Notes under the pieces: model-generated
The model's database searches: none
What the model was told of the DNA's origin: nothing
The model's input: the letters and a program-made list of their open reading frames with translations, nothing else
Assembly (NCBI RefSeq): GCF_900156175.1
Contig: NZ_FTMV01000014.1
Coordinates: forward strand, 62,001 to 126,000
Reading direction: 5' to 3'
DNA length: 64,000 nt
Origin: Janthinobacterium sp. TND4EL3
GTDB taxonomy: Bacteria; Pseudomonadota; Gammaproteobacteria; Burkholderiales; Burkholderiaceae_D
Translations under genes and position numbers: made by a program
Shown: one piece after another, positions 1-10,044 of the stretch
Layout of the letters: each line of letters begins with the position of its first letter
Position numbering within the stretch: position 1 is the first letter of the stretch

Positions 1-1760
1 AGCGCGGGCTGGTAGGCCACCATTTGCTGCAGCACGCCGGGCGGCGCTTTCGGCGCATGGCTGGGCACGTTCTTGTGCAGATAATCCATCACGTCGCGCC
101 ACACGGGCGCGGCGCCCGTCACGCCCGAGACGTCCCACATGGGCTTGCCATCGAAATTACCCACCCACACGCCCACCGTGTAGCGTTCCGAGTAGCCCAT
201 GCACCAGTTGTCGCGCATGTCCTTGCTCGTGCCCGTCTTGACGGCGCTCCAGAAATTCGTCCCCAGCTCGTTGCGCAAGCCAAAGGTCATGCTGCGCGCG
301 GCGCGGTCGGCGAGGATGTCGCCGGTGATGAAGGCGGCGCCCGCCTCCATCACACGGCGTTTGTCCTTGCCAGCCTGCCCCGGTTGCAGGCTGGCCGTGC
401 TGTACAGCCCGCCATTGGCCAGCGCGCGGTAGGCGTTGGCCAGTTCCAGCAGGGTCACTTCCGACGAACCGAGCGCCAGCGAGGGGCCGTAGTATTCGGC
501 CGGCTCCGTCAGGCTGGACAGGCCCACGTCCTTGAGGCGGTTGTAAAAACCGTCCTGTCCCGTCAGCAGCACCGTGCGCACGGCGGGAATGTTGAGGGAA
601 CTGGCCAGGCTGGTGCGGGCGCTGACGTAGCCCTTGAAATTGCGGTCGTAGTTTTGCGGCGCATACATGCCCGACGCCGTGGCGACGTCGAGCGGCGAGT
701 CGTCCATGACGGAGGCGGCCGTCATCAGGCGGCGCTCGATGGCCAGTTCATATAAAAACGGTTTTAATGTGGAACCGGCCTGGCGCAGGGCCGTCACGCC
801 ATCGACGTGGCTGCCGCCCGCATTGCCCACATAGGCGAGGATGTCGCCGCTGCGGTTATCCAGCACGATGATGGCGCCGTCGTTGACATTGCGCTCGCGC
901 AAAGATCCCAGCTGCTGGCGCAGGTTTTCCTGTGCGAAGCGCTGCAGCGCACCGTCGAGCGTGCTGGCGACTTGCGCGCCCGGCTGCTTCAACAGTTGCT
1001 GCGCCACTTGCGGCGCGGGGGCCAGGTCGGCGTACAGGGCCGTGCGCTGCAAGGCCGTCTGCACGCGCTGGCCGATCAGCTGGCAGCTGCTGTCCATGCG
1101 CCATTCCTTTGCCAGCGCGCAGGCGCGCCGCGTGACAGCGGCCGGCGGCGCATTCGGCGCGCGCACGAGGCTGGCCAGGATGATGCCGTCCGTCTGGTTC
1201 AGGCCCGATGGCGCCTTGCCGAACAGGCTATACGAGGCGGAGGCGATACCCTGCAGCTCTCCCCGGAACGACACGAGGTTCAGGTAGGCCTCGAAAATCT
1301 GCGCCTTGCTCCAGCTGTCCTCGATGGCCTGGGCGGCGCGCATCTGGTCCCATTTCTGGCGCAGGCTGCGTCCGCCCGAGGACGCCTGCAAGTCCGCGTC
1401 GAGCTGGCCCGCCAGCTGCATGGTGATGGTCGAGGCGCCCCGGGCTTTCTTGGCAAACAGATTGTCCCAGGCGGCCGTGGCCAGCGCGGACACATCCACG
1501 CCGCCATGGCGCATGAAGCGCTGGTCTTCCGCCAGCAGCACGGCCTGCTGCACGGCCGGTGAAATATCGGCCAGCGCCACCCACGGCAGGCGCCGCACTT
1601 TCATGTCTACGCGTAACGATTGCAAGGGTGCGCCGCCACGGTCCAGCAGCTGCGCTTCGGAACTGCGGTAAGCGGCTTGCACCTGGGCCGGCGTCAGCAC
1701 CGCTTGCGCGCATGCCGGGCCAGCCAGCAGCCCGCCCATGATAAAAATCAAACTCTTCAC
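1..1760 (-). CDS. pbpC: Penicillin-binding protein 1C, partial (3' end outside window)
   Basis: Bifunctional class A penicillin-binding protein: N-terminal glycosyltransferase (GT51) polymerises lipid II glycan strands, C-terminal transpeptidase domain. Reading from a GTG at 1760, the protein begins VKSLIFIMGGLLAGPACAQA, a short hydrophobic export signal. The glycosyltransferase signature EDQRFMRHGGVD is near residue 78. The transpeptidase boxes are all visible: STLK (active-site Ser), SLN, and KTGTS. The BiPBP C-terminal domain lies beyond base 1. The GTG overlaps the TGA of the upstream alpha-2-macroglobulin gene, so the two are probably translationally coupled; an in-frame ATG seven codons later (1739) is an alternative start. 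PbpC next to an alpha-2-macroglobulin is a well-known pairing (E. coli yfhM-pbpC), thought to combine wall repair with protease trapping in the periplasm. Confidence 0.93.
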   Translation of the reverse strand, partial: MKSLIFIMGGLLAGPACAQAVLTPAQVQAAYRSSEAQLLDRGGAPLQSLRVDMKVRRLPWVALADISPAVQQAVLLAEDQRFMRHGGVDVSALATAAWDNLFAKKARGASTITMQLAGQLDADLQASSGGRSLRQKWDQMRAAQAIEDSWSKAQIFEAYLNLVSFRGELQGIASASYSLFGKAPSGLNQTDGIILASLVRAPNAPPAAVTRRACALAKEWRMDSSCQLIGQRVQTALQRTALYADLAPAPQVAQQLLKQPGAQVASTLDGALQRFAQENLRQQLGSLRERNVNDGAIIVLDNRSGDILAYVGNAGGSHVDGVTALRQAGSTLKPFLYELAIERRLMTAASVMDDSPLDVATASGMYAPQNYDRNFKGYVSARTSLASSLNIPAVRTVLLTGQDGFYNRLKDVGLSSLTEPAEYYGPSLALGSSEVTLLELANAYRALANGGLYSTASLQPGQAGKDKRRVMEAGAAFITGDILADRAARSMTFGLRNELGTNFWSAVKTGTSKDMRDNWCMGYSERYTVGVWVGNFDGKPMWDVSGVTGAAPVWRDVMDYLHKNVPSHAPKAPPGVLQQMVAYQPA

Positions 1761-4700
1761 TGCGCCACCTTGACATTCGCATTCGGCGCTTCGCCAAACA
1801 TCTCGGGCGAATACATGGCCTCGATGCGCGTGGCCGGCAGGCTGAAATCCCCGGCATTGTTCAGGCGCACCGTGTATTCCACGCTCCAGTTACCCTTCGG
1901 CACGAAGGCGTAGTAGGCGCGGAAGGCGTCAAACGCGCGCTCCTCGAACGTGGGCCAGACCCAGCCCGTGGATTTTTCGCCGGCCGTCTGCAGCTGCGAA
2001 TCGCGGCCCAGGCCATTGCCCAGCACGCTGGCGCTGGCCGGGATCGGGTCGTCGACCACGACCCAGCTCATGTCCGCCTGCGCCGACAAGTCCAGGCGCA
2101 CGCGGTAGACGTCGCCGCGCGACCAGGCGCCCGCCGTCTTCTGTTCCACGGGCGTGATGGTTTTCCTGATCGTGTAGCCGCTGGAGACGGGCGCCTTGAG
2201 CGGGATGGCCGCCAGGCTTTGCACGGTGGCCCAGGGCTTGCCCGTGCCACTATGTGCGATGCCCAGGGTGTCCGTGCCTTTCGGCCACGCCTGCAGCACG
2301 GGGCCGACCTTCGCCGCGCCATTCCACACGAGCGCCTGCGTATCGCTGCCCAGCTTGACGGCGCTGGCGCCCGTCACTGGCGTCGATTCGAATTTGGCCG
2401 AGAATTTGGCAATCGCCAGGGTGCCCCAGGCGTTGGCCACCGTGGTATCCCAGCGGCCCTTTTTCTGGCGGCCCATGCTGCCGCGCACCAGGCGGCCGAT
2501 ATCGTCCTTCCACGCCGGATTGTCCATCACGGCCAGTAATAAACGGTTGGCGTTGACGTCGCCGGACACCATCAGCCACCACCAGTTATCCTTGCGCTCG
2601 GTGGAAAAACCCATGGTCGTGCCCTGGAAATTCAGGCGCGAACGCAGAATCTGCTGCGCCTCGGCCAGCAGCGCATCGCGGCGCGCCAGGCCAGGCGTGC
2701 GTTGCAGCAACAGGCTCCAGTCGATGACGGCGGAGGTCGGCCACAAATTCGGGCTGATGCTGATGCTCTCGAGCGCATCGGGCGGCACTTTATTCGACCG
2801 CGACAGCGCTTCCAGCGCGGCCAGCTTGCGCACGGCCAGGTCGCTCGTGGCCAGCGCGGAACGGCGCACGATCTTGCCCTGCACAAAGGCCGTCAACGCT
2901 GCTTCCATGCGGTTCTTCGTCTGTTCCGGAATCGCATAGCCCGCTTCCTTCGTGGCCGACAGGACGTAGGCCGTCAGGCTGTCGCTGCCCTGCTCCATGA
3001 TGGGGAAGTATTTCAGCATGCCATCGCTGTCCAGGTAGGCGGGCAGGCTGGCGGCCAGCCGGTTCCACGCCTCCTGGTCTTGCAGGGCGATGGCCTTCGA
3101 CGTGTTTTGCTCGAAGCAGGTGTAGGGATAGGCGGCCATGTACTCGCGCACGCCGGGCAGCTCGCCGCCCAGCTTGGCGACAAAGCTCGTCTGGATGCCG
3201 CCCCGGCCCGGCAAGGCGCCGGCCGGCATCTGCACGGACATATTGACGGGTTTGTCGATCTGCAGCAAGGTGGCTTGATACGTGCGCACGGGCGTGGCCT
3301 GGCCCACTTTTTGCGTGATCTTGAGTTTATCGGAGGTGTTGCCAAGCCCGCTGCCCGCCTTCGCGCTGATCTCCCACACGACCGTTTGCGCGCCGAGCGG
3401 CACCTGGTAATCCCAGCCCGTTTCACGCGCTTCGCCCGCCGCCAGGGTCAAGCTCTGGCGCGGCAAGGCCTTGCCGGCCGCCGTGGCATTGAGTTCCACG
3501 TTCAGGGGCGCTGCCGAGGTGTTGCGTAACGTAAATCCCGCGCGCAACTGGTCGCCTTCGCGCACGAGCGTCGGCAAGCCCGACATCAAAATCAGGTCTT
3601 GCGAGCTGCGGATATCCGTGCTGCCCGTGCCAAACAATTCCTTGCCGGCGCTGGCGATGGCAACGATGCGAAATCCCGTCAAGGAATCGTTGAGCGGCAC
3701 TTGCACCGTCGCTTCGCCCTTGGCGTCGAGCTTGACGGTGCCCTTCCAGAACAGCAGGGTGTCGAACAGTTCGCGGCTGGCGCCCTTGCCGCCGCCCCCG
3801 CCTGCCGGGAAGGCCTTGCGGCCGAAATGGCGCTTGCCGATCACCTGCATCTGCGCCGTCGCCGTTTCCACCTGCAGGCTGCGCTGCGCCATCATGGTAT
3901 CGAGCAACTTCCAGCTATCGTTGGGCATCAGTTCCAATAAACCCGTGTCGACGGCCGCCAGCGCCACTTCGGCGCCCGCCGGCAGCGGTTTTCCGTCGGC
4001 GCGGCGCACGCGCACGGACACTTCCGCCTTGTCGCGCGTTTTATAGACTTCCTTGTCGGACACGACCATGACATTCAGCTCGTGCGGCTGCCAGCCCACG
4101 TTCAGCGGCGCGATGCCCATCTTGTAGGCCGGCTTGCCCAGGTCGACCAGCGCCGTCGGCTGCACGCCATCGACCCGGCCCCGCACGACAAACACGGAGA
4201 CATACACATTCGGCGCGTAATTCGGTTTGACCGGGATGGTCACCACCGGTTCCCGGCCATTGAGCTGGCGCACATAGGTGTCGAGGATGCCTTCGCGCTC
4301 GACCGTGATCAGGGCCGTCCCCGCGCGGAAAGGCATGCGCACCTGCAGGCTCGCTTCCTGGCCCGGTTCATAGCGTTTCTTTTCCGGCAACACGTCGATG
4401 CGGTCATTGTCGCTGGCGTTGAACCACCAGTCGCCGCTGCCGGCCACCCACGTTTCGCGGTTGGCCACGGCCGCGTTGCCGGCGCCATCCTGCGTGCGGG
4501 CGCGCAACACCAGATTGCCGCTGGCGGGCGCCTTCACGTCGCACACCAGCAAGCCCTTGTTGTCCGTCTTGCCCGAGCACGCCGGGCCCAGCTTGACCAC
4601 TTCGCTGCTGTTTTCATACGCATAGAAGCCGCCGATCAGGCGCCGGCGGTGCGAATAGCTGTTGCGCTGGAAAAAGTCGACGGCCACGGGCGCATTCGCC

Positions 4701-7513
4701 ACGGGCTTGCCATTCGTGCCCAGCACGGCCACCGTGAACTTGAAGGCATCCTTGCTCAAGGCCCAGGCGTCGGGCTTGATGCCGATCACGTAGTTCGACG
4801 GCCACAGCGGCACGCGCGTGGCGACGGATGCCGTCTCGCCATTTGCATCCTGGAAAGCCATTTCCGCCACCAGGTCACGCGGCACGGACAGTTGCGGCAG
4901 CTGGTCGATGACGATGCGCGCGCCGCCCGCCTTGTCCAGGGTCAAGCTTTGCGTGCGCGCGGCAGCCGCGCCGGCGCCGGAGGGGCCGCCACGGCCCTCA
5001 TCCTGCCACTCGCCTTCATCATCGTCATAGCCCGTGCCCTGTTTGACGAGACCTTCCTTCACGTCGCCATTGCTGAAACTATAGTCGGGATAGTCGGCAA
5101 AGCTCACGCTCTTGTCCTGCAGCACCGTGCGCAGCTTGACGGGTGCGTTGGTGGCAGCGCCACCGGCCAGATAGGTGATTTGCGCATCCAGAGCCAGCTG
5201 CTTTGCCTGCACGGCGGGCGCCTTTGGCCCCTGCAGCACGGCTTTCATGGTCGGCACGCGGAACGCTTCCACGCGGAAACTACCGGACGGGCGGCCCGCC
5301 ATGGTGACGCTGTATTCCCCCTGCTTGGCGTCGGCGGGAATGAGCCAGTCGTTTTCCGCCGTGCCGCTGGCGGACCAGCGCAGGGGCAGCTGATAGTTCT
5401 GGTCGCTGCCCTGGTGCGTGATGACGACGGAGGTGGCACTGCCCGGGCCGTTGTTCTTGTCCACCAGGCTCATGCCCTCTGCCGTGTGCTTGCGGATGAA
5501 GTGCTTCATGTGCACGGTTTCGCCGGCGCGCAGCAAGGTGCGGTCGAAAACCGTGGCCAGCAGGGTGTTGTCGGCGCGCGTGTCGTCCGTGGGCAAATTG
5601 AAACGCCAGGCTTCGATGCCGCCCACCCAGTCCGACAGGGTAAACGTCATGTCGCCGCCGCTGCGCGCACTGATAAAGTAGCGGCCATTGTTCTTGCAGC
5701 TGGAATTGGCCAGCTCGCCGGGGATGTGGGCCACGCCGTCCGCGCCCGTGGCGCCTTGCCACAGCAGCTTGCCGGCGCAGTCGCGCACGGCCACTTGCGC
5801 TTTCGCAACAGGGGCGCCCTTGTCCAGCGACGTCACCCACACGAGCGACGATTGCGCGCCATGCTTGAAGTGGGCCGCCAAATTCGTCACCAGCGCGGCC
5901 GTGCGGATATACGCGGTTGTCGGCTTGCCCAGCAGCACCTTGCCGAGGATGGGACTGGCCAGCTCGACCACATAGAAGCCCGGTTTCTGCAAGGGGATGC
6001 CGATCACTTCAAAGGTTTTCTTGCCGTCAGGACGGGGCAGGCTGATGGGGCGCGTGCCGGCGGCGTCGGCCAGCACGGACTTGCCCATGTTGCCCGCATA
6101 CTGGGCGTACGGCTGCCAGTACTCGCCCCGGTCGCCATTGCCGGCCAGGCGCTGCATCCACTCGATGATGAACTTGTCGTCATTGTCGGGCACGCGCAAG
6201 GTGGCGCCCGTGGCGGCAGCCGGGGCTTGCGCGATTTCCTTGCCCGACAGCACCGGCTCGATATTGCGCACGGTGACGGGCAGCAAGCCGTCGCCCTTGG
6301 CTTCGATGATGCCGAACGGGGCCGGGAACTTGAGCAGCGGCGGCTGTTCGCCCGTGTGCACCGTCATGGGAAAGCGGGCGCGGTTGAGCAGGGCGCGGCC
6401 CGCGTCATCCTTCAGGTTCGGCGGCAAGCTCAGCACAAAACTGGCCTGCACGGGAAACGGCCCATTGAAAGTGGCGTCCTGCAAAAATTCCGCCTTTTCT
6501 TCCTCTTTTGAAATCGTCGGCGCATAGGTCTTGCCGCCGCCCTTCAGGGTCATGGCGCGCACCAGCGCCGCGCTCACGGGCGCGGAAAACTGCACGCGCA
6601 TGGGCAGGAAGGGAATGCACTGCTCCTTGGGGTTGCTGCGCTCGCAGCTGAACTTGGCCGTGAAATCGGGACGCGTCCTGTACTGCAGGGTTTGCGCCTT
6701 GTCCGTCGCAATGCCGCTGGCGCTGGCGATGCCCTCGCCCCACACGAGCGACACCTTGGCGTTGGCGGGGAAGCTGCGCTTGCATTGCAGCACCGTGACG
6801 GGCAGCGCCGGCGCGCCCTTGCTGGCGACGGGCATGCCCACTTTCCAGACCGTGCCCCGCTTCTTGAAGTACACGGTCAGGTAGCGGTCGAGGAAATTCT
6901 TGCGCAGGGTCAATACCTGCTCCAGTTCCTTGCCTACGAGCCGCCGCACGGGAATCTTTTCATTGATGCCATCGGCACGGCAATACGCGTTGGCGGCCAC
7001 GCTGGCCTCGTTGGGCACGGCGTCCAGGCCCAGCACGAAGATCTGGTTTTCATCGATGTAGGGCTGGCCGTCATACGGTACGGCCTCGACGATGGCTGGC
7101 CCGCCCGTGGAAAAGCGGTAGGACGTGCTTCCCTGCAGGGCCTGGCCCGCCAGGTCCTTGAGTCCCGGCTTCAGGGTAAAGCTGCAGGCCACGCCGGCCG
7201 GCAGGTCGCGCTCGAAATCATAGTTCCAGTTGCGCTCGTCGGCCCAGCGCCCCGCGCCCGCCACGACGGCAGGCTCGGCCTTGCCGCAATCGATGGCGAA
7301 CGGCGCGGGCAAGCCCATGTCGCCGAACGGCACCATCGGCATGGCGAACTGGGCCCGCACCTGGCGCACGGCCTTGACCGTGCCGCTCGGTGAAAACAGG
7401 GCCACGCCGCTGTCGGCCCAGGCGGGCGCGGTGCTGCCCAGCGCCAGCATCAGGCAAAGCGCGCCCATCCGACCGGACAAAGGAAATGGAAACACGGGGA
7501 TAGCCTTAGACAC
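1757..7513 (-). CDS. Bacterial alpha-2-macroglobulin family protein (YfhM/MagD type)
   Basis: About 1918 residues, the usual size for bacterial alpha-2-macroglobulins, which trap proteases in the periplasm through a thioester. The thioester motif CFEQ is present (Cys about residue 1466), inside YPYTCFEQNTSKAIAL. MG-type beta domains precede it, and the helical thioester domain and receptor-like C-terminus follow. I place the start at GTG 7513 because AAGGAG lies 7 bases upstream and the product then begins with a signal peptide (VSKAIPVFPF...GSTAPAWA); an ATG at 7570 would add 19 residues with no good ribosome-binding site. Unlike E. coli YfhM I see no lipobox cysteine at the cleavage point, so it may be soluble periplasmic rather than lipid-anchored. 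It is coupled to pbpC by a GTGA overlap. Confidence 0.93.
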   Translation of the reverse strand: MSKAIPVFPFPLSGRMGALCLMLALGSTAPAWADSGVALFSPSGTVKAVRQVRAQFAMPMVPFGDMGLPAPFAIDCGKAEPAVVAGAGRWADERNWNYDFERDLPAGVACSFTLKPGLKDLAGQALQGSTSYRFSTGGPAIVEAVPYDGQPYIDENQIFVLGLDAVPNEASVAANAYCRADGINEKIPVRRLVGKELEQVLTLRKNFLDRYLTVYFKKRGTVWKVGMPVASKGAPALPVTVLQCKRSFPANAKVSLVWGEGIASASGIATDKAQTLQYRTRPDFTAKFSCERSNPKEQCIPFLPMRVQFSAPVSAALVRAMTLKGGGKTYAPTISKEEEKAEFLQDATFNGPFPVQASFVLSLPPNLKDDAGRALLNRARFPMTVHTGEQPPLLKFPAPFGIIEAKGDGLLPVTVRNIEPVLSGKEIAQAPAAATGATLRVPDNDDKFIIEWMQRLAGNGDRGEYWQPYAQYAGNMGKSVLADAAGTRPISLPRPDGKKTFEVIGIPLQKPGFYVVELASPILGKVLLGKPTTAYIRTAALVTNLAAHFKHGAQSSLVWVTSLDKGAPVAKAQVAVRDCAGKLLWQGATGADGVAHIPGELANSSCKNNGRYFISARSGGDMTFTLSDWVGGIEAWRFNLPTDDTRADNTLLATVFDRTLLRAGETVHMKHFIRKHTAEGMSLVDKNNGPGSATSVVITHQGSDQNYQLPLRWSASGTAENDWLIPADAKQGEYSVTMAGRPSGSFRVEAFRVPTMKAVLQGPKAPAVQAKQLALDAQITYLAGGAATNAPVKLRTVLQDKSVSFADYPDYSFSNGDVKEGLVKQGTGYDDDEGEWQDEGRGGPSGAGAAAARTQSLTLDKAGGARIVIDQLPQLSVPRDLVAEMAFQDANGETASVATRVPLWPSNYVIGIKPDAWALSKDAFKFTVAVLGTNGKPVANAPVAVDFFQRNSYSHRRRLIGGFYAYENSSEVVKLGPACSGKTDNKGLLVCDVKAPASGNLVLRARTQDGAGNAAVANRETWVAGSGDWWFNASDNDRIDVLPEKKRYEPGQEASLQVRMPFRAGTALITVEREGILDTYVRQLNGREPVVTIPVKPNYAPNVYVSVFVVRGRVDGVQPTALVDLGKPAYKMGIAPLNVGWQPHELNVMVVSDKEVYKTRDKAEVSVRVRRADGKPLPAGAEVALAAVDTGLLELMPNDSWKLLDTMMAQRSLQVETATAQMQVIGKRHFGRKAFPAGGGGGKGASRELFDTLLFWKGTVKLDAKGEATVQVPLNDSLTGFRIVAIASAGKELFGTGSTDIRSSQDLILMSGLPTLVREGDQLRAGFTLRNTSAAPLNVELNATAAGKALPRQSLTLAAGEARETGWDYQVPLGAQTVVWEISAKAGSGLGNTSDKLKITQKVGQATPVRTYQATLLQIDKPVNMSVQMPAGALPGRGGIQTSFVAKLGGELPGVREYMAAYPYTCFEQNTSKAIALQDQEAWNRLAASLPAYLDSDGMLKYFPIMEQGSDSLTAYVLSATKEAGYAIPEQTKNRMEAALTAFVQGKIVRRSALATSDLAVRKLAALEALSRSNKVPPDALESISISPNLWPTSAVIDWSLLLQRTPGLARRDALLAEAQQILRSRLNFQGTTMGFSTERKDNWWWLMVSGDVNANRLLLAVMDNPAWKDDIGRLVRGSMGRQKKGRWDTTVANAWGTLAIAKFSAKFESTPVTGASAVKLGSDTQALVWNGAAKVGPVLQAWPKGTDTLGIAHSGTGKPWATVQSLAAIPLKAPVSSGYTIRKTITPVEQKTAGAWSRGDVYRVRLDLSAQADMSWVVVDDPIPASASVLGNGLGRDSQLQTAGEKSTGWVWPTFEERAFDAFRAYYAFVPKGNWSVEYTVRLNNAGDFSLPATRIEAMYSPEMFGEAPNANVKVAQ

Positions 7514-7978
7514 GGATAACTCCTTGAGAAAAAGTGGCGGAGCCCGCTGCGGCGCAAGAAAGTTGCCCATGGGAATCCGGCGTAAGCAACTGAATGCGGC
7601 AGGAATACAACACTAATGTAATAGTAGTTATCAAGCTCATCATTGTTGCTAATATACAGTGGCAAGCCCGTAACAAGTCGTACGATTGCCCCTTGTAATG
7701 ACATCCGTCAGTGGCTGTTACCACAACATTTTCGCGAAGCAGATGAGTTTTTTTCAATAGCAAAGTATTCGTCGTGAATCTGCAACACGATTGATATACC
7801 ACAATACTTTGTGCGCTAACGCACCGACCGCTTGAACCGGCGATCGTATTCTCTAGTCCAACAGCAGTGCATTTATCGCAAGAAAGCGCACCTGGAATTG
7901 TTGTCTGTCTCTAGCATGTCTGGCAGTTGTCGCATTGATGCAGCAGAGAAAATCTCTTATCAACGTTGGGAGTTACTT
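7514..7978. other. Intergenic region between divergent A2M and OmpA genes (465 bp)
   Basis: AT-richer than its surroundings. It must hold the promoters of both divergent genes, but I cannot pick convincing -35/-10 pairs. Long readthrough frames entering from either side are not supported by ribosome-binding sites. No RNA gene or repeat recognised. Confidence 0.4.
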
Positions 7979-9007
7979 GTGAATAATCTAAAAAAAATCG
8001 CCGTTGCCGCCGCAGTCCTGTGCTCTGCCCTCGGCGCACAGGCCCAGGAAATCAATCCCTCCTGGTACATTCAACCTAGCATCAACGCACTCAAGCCAGA
8101 TTCCGACTTCGCCACGGATAAAACCGGCTATGGCGCAGGCTTGCGTTTCGGCAAACCTGTTTCCCAGGACTGGGATATCCAGCTGGGCACCACCTATGCC
8201 CGCTCCAAGGATGGCGGCCAGCGCTACCAGCAAAACACGCTGGGCGTAGACGGCCTGTACATGTTCTCGCGCAAAGCCTTCCGCCCCTTCCTGCTGGTCG
8301 GTGCCGGCATGCAGCGCGACAAGGACACCAGCTTCGCCTTCGGTGAACGCAGCAAGAGCTCGCCATACGCCAGCGTGGGCCTGGGCTTCCAGTCCAGCAT
8401 CACGGATCAGCTGTCATTGCAGGCTGACGTGCGCAATGTGCATGGTTTCCTGCGCGGCAATACCTTCGACCCGAGCAGCAAGTCGAACAACTACTACGTC
8501 ACCGTGGGCCTGAACTTCGCGTTCGACAAACCGCCTGCACCGCCGCCACCACCGCCGCCACCGCCACCACGCGAGGAAGTCGTCGTGGTCGTGCCGCCGC
8601 CACCACCGCCACCACCGCCGCCACGCTTTGAAAAAGTGACGATGTCGGCAACGGAACTGTTCGCGTTCGACAGCGCCAAGCTGGGTCCGACACAGACCAA
8701 GCTCGACGAAATCGCCCGCGTGCTGAACGCAGCGCCGGACGTCAACAACGTCGTCATCAGTGGTTATGCCGACCGCATCGGCTCGCCCAAGTACAACCTG
8801 AAACTGTCGCAGCAGCGCGCTGACGCCGTCAAGGAATACCTGGTCGCCCACGGCGTCGCCGCCAACCGCCTGACGGCCGAAGGCAAGGGTTCCACCAATC
8901 CGGTCGTGGAGTGCAATAACAAGAAACGTGCCGACCTGATCAAGTGCCTGGAACCTAACCGCCGCGTTGAAGTGGAACAGATCACCATCGAACGCCGCGT
9001 GCAGTAA
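7979..9007 (+). CDS. OmpA-family outer membrane porin with double proline-rich linker
   Basis: 342 residues from GTG 7979 (GGGAG upstream). A signal peptide (VNNLKKIAVAAAVLCSALGAQA) is followed by an eight-strand OmpA-like barrel (about residues 24-180), a linker with two runs of about ten prolines separated by REEVVVVV (about residues 184-216), and a C-terminal OmpA peptidoglycan-binding domain (VVISGYADRIGSPKYNLKLS and NRRVEVE) with the typical Cys pair near the end. It links the outer membrane to the cell wall. An upstream in-frame TTG at 7832 gives an N-terminus without a signal sequence and is rejected. A strong terminator follows at 9038-9063. The proline repeat is probably length-variable. 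Confidence 0.93.
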   Translation: MNNLKKIAVAAAVLCSALGAQAQEINPSWYIQPSINALKPDSDFATDKTGYGAGLRFGKPVSQDWDIQLGTTYARSKDGGQRYQQNTLGVDGLYMFSRKAFRPFLLVGAGMQRDKDTSFAFGERSKSSPYASVGLGFQSSITDQLSLQADVRNVHGFLRGNTFDPSSKSNNYYVTVGLNFAFDKPPAPPPPPPPPPPREEVVVVVPPPPPPPPPPRFEKVTMSATELFAFDSAKLGPTQTKLDEIARVLNAAPDVNNVVISGYADRIGSPKYNLKLSQQRADAVKEYLVAHGVAANRLTAEGKGSTNPVVECNNKKRADLIKCLEPNRRVEVEQITIERRVQ

Positions 9008-9037
9008 GCTGAACAGTGGTACGCCACTTGTAAATAG

Positions 9038-9063
9038 AAAAAGGGGCTTCGCGCCCCTTTTTT
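9038..9063 (+). terminator. Rho-independent terminator of the OmpA gene
   Basis: Stem AAGGGGC / GCCCCTTT with a short TTCGC loop and a run of six T residues, 30 bases after the OmpA stop codon. Confidence 0.9.
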
Positions 9064-9078
9064 GCATTGAAAGCCATC

Positions 9079-10026
9079 ATGAATTTATCTACCCGCCATC
9101 CTAAACTGTCCCGCCTGGCGCCGTTCGGCAGGCAGATGCGCAAGGTCGTCGTCTGCTCCGTCACCGAATGGCTGGAGCACCGCGCTTCAAGCAAGGGCGC
9201 CGCCCTCGCCTACTACACGCTGTTTTCCATCGCCCCCATCCTCGTGCTGGTGATCGCCATCGCCGGCTTTTTCTATGGCCCGGCCGCCGCGCGCGGCGAA
9301 CTGATGGGTCAACTGGAGGGTTTGCTGGGCACGCAGGGCGCCGAAGCCATCCAGCTGGTGCTGGCCGGCGCGAAAAACCATGAACAGGGCCGCATCGCCA
9401 CCCTCATCGCCAGCGCCCTGCTGCTGTTTGGCGCGACGAGCGTGTTTGCGGAACTGAAAGCGAGTCTCGATGAAATCTGGCAAGTGCCACCGCTGAAGGA
9501 AGCGGGCGCCTGGGACATGCTGCGCACGCGTTTGCTGTCGTTCGGCCTGGTACTGGTGCTGGCCTTCCTGCTGATGGTGTCGCTGGTGGTGAACGCGGCC
9601 ATGGCCATCCTCGCCAATTTCTGGGAGGGCGTGTGGAAAGACACGGCCGTGCTGTTTACCGTGCTGTCGAACCTGATCGGCTTTGCCGTCATCGCCAGCC
9701 TGTTTGCCGTCATCTATAAAATGCTGCCGCGCGTACGGCTGTCCTGGCGTGACGTGCTGATCGGCGCCGTGGGCACGGCCTTCATGTTTTCCTTAGGAAA
9801 ATATGCGATTGGTGTGTATATCGGCAATAGCGGCGTGGCCAGCAGCTATGGCGCGGCCGGTTCGCTCGTGGCCCTGCTGCTGTGGGTGTATTACTCGGCG
9901 CAAATTTTCTTCCTGGGCGCCGAATTCACGCGCCAGTTCGCCCTGCAACTGGGCAGCATGAAGGACATGCCGAAGACGGAAGACGGCGACGTGCAAGTGA
10001 AGATACTGAAACGCCACCAGTCGTAG
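9079..10026 (+). CDS. YihY/BrkB-family inner membrane protein
   Basis: 315 residues from ATG 9079 (a TTG four codons upstream is also in frame). The family signature is visible in SSKGAALAYYTLFSIAPILV, followed by about six transmembrane segments and the conserved late region YGAAGSLVALLLWVYYSAQIFFLGAEFT. Members were once called ribonuclease BN, but that activity belongs to a different gene; the true function is not settled (envelope integrity or transport has been proposed). The gene starts just after the OmpA terminator with no strong ribosome-binding site and is followed by a hairpin at 10045-10070, so it looks monocistronic. Confidence 0.9.
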   Translation: MNLSTRHPKLSRLAPFGRQMRKVVVCSVTEWLEHRASSKGAALAYYTLFSIAPILVLVIAIAGFFYGPAAARGELMGQLEGLLGTQGAEAIQLVLAGAKNHEQGRIATLIASALLLFGATSVFAELKASLDEIWQVPPLKEAGAWDMLRTRLLSFGLVLVLAFLLMVSLVVNAAMAILANFWEGVWKDTAVLFTVLSNLIGFAVIASLFAVIYKMLPRVRLSWRDVLIGAVGTAFMFSLGKYAIGVYIGNSGVASSYGAAGSLVALLLWVYYSAQIFFLGAEFTRQFALQLGSMKDMPKTEDGDVQVKILKRHQS

Positions 10027-10044
10027 AGCGGCATTCCAGATGCA

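Noticed and set aside
4082-6511. An 809-codon open frame on the plus strand opposite the alpha-2-macroglobulin gene
   Set aside because: His/Arg/Ala/Gly-rich product typical of antisense frames in high-GC DNA; no ribosome-binding site, and the minus-strand gene has an intact thioester and domain order.
8494-8757. Glycine-run protein on the minus strand inside the OmpA gene
   Set aside because: It is the antisense of the polyproline linker (CCN read as GGN).
9079-10026. Ribonuclease BN
   Set aside because: Old name for YihY-type proteins; no nuclease motif and multiple membrane segments.
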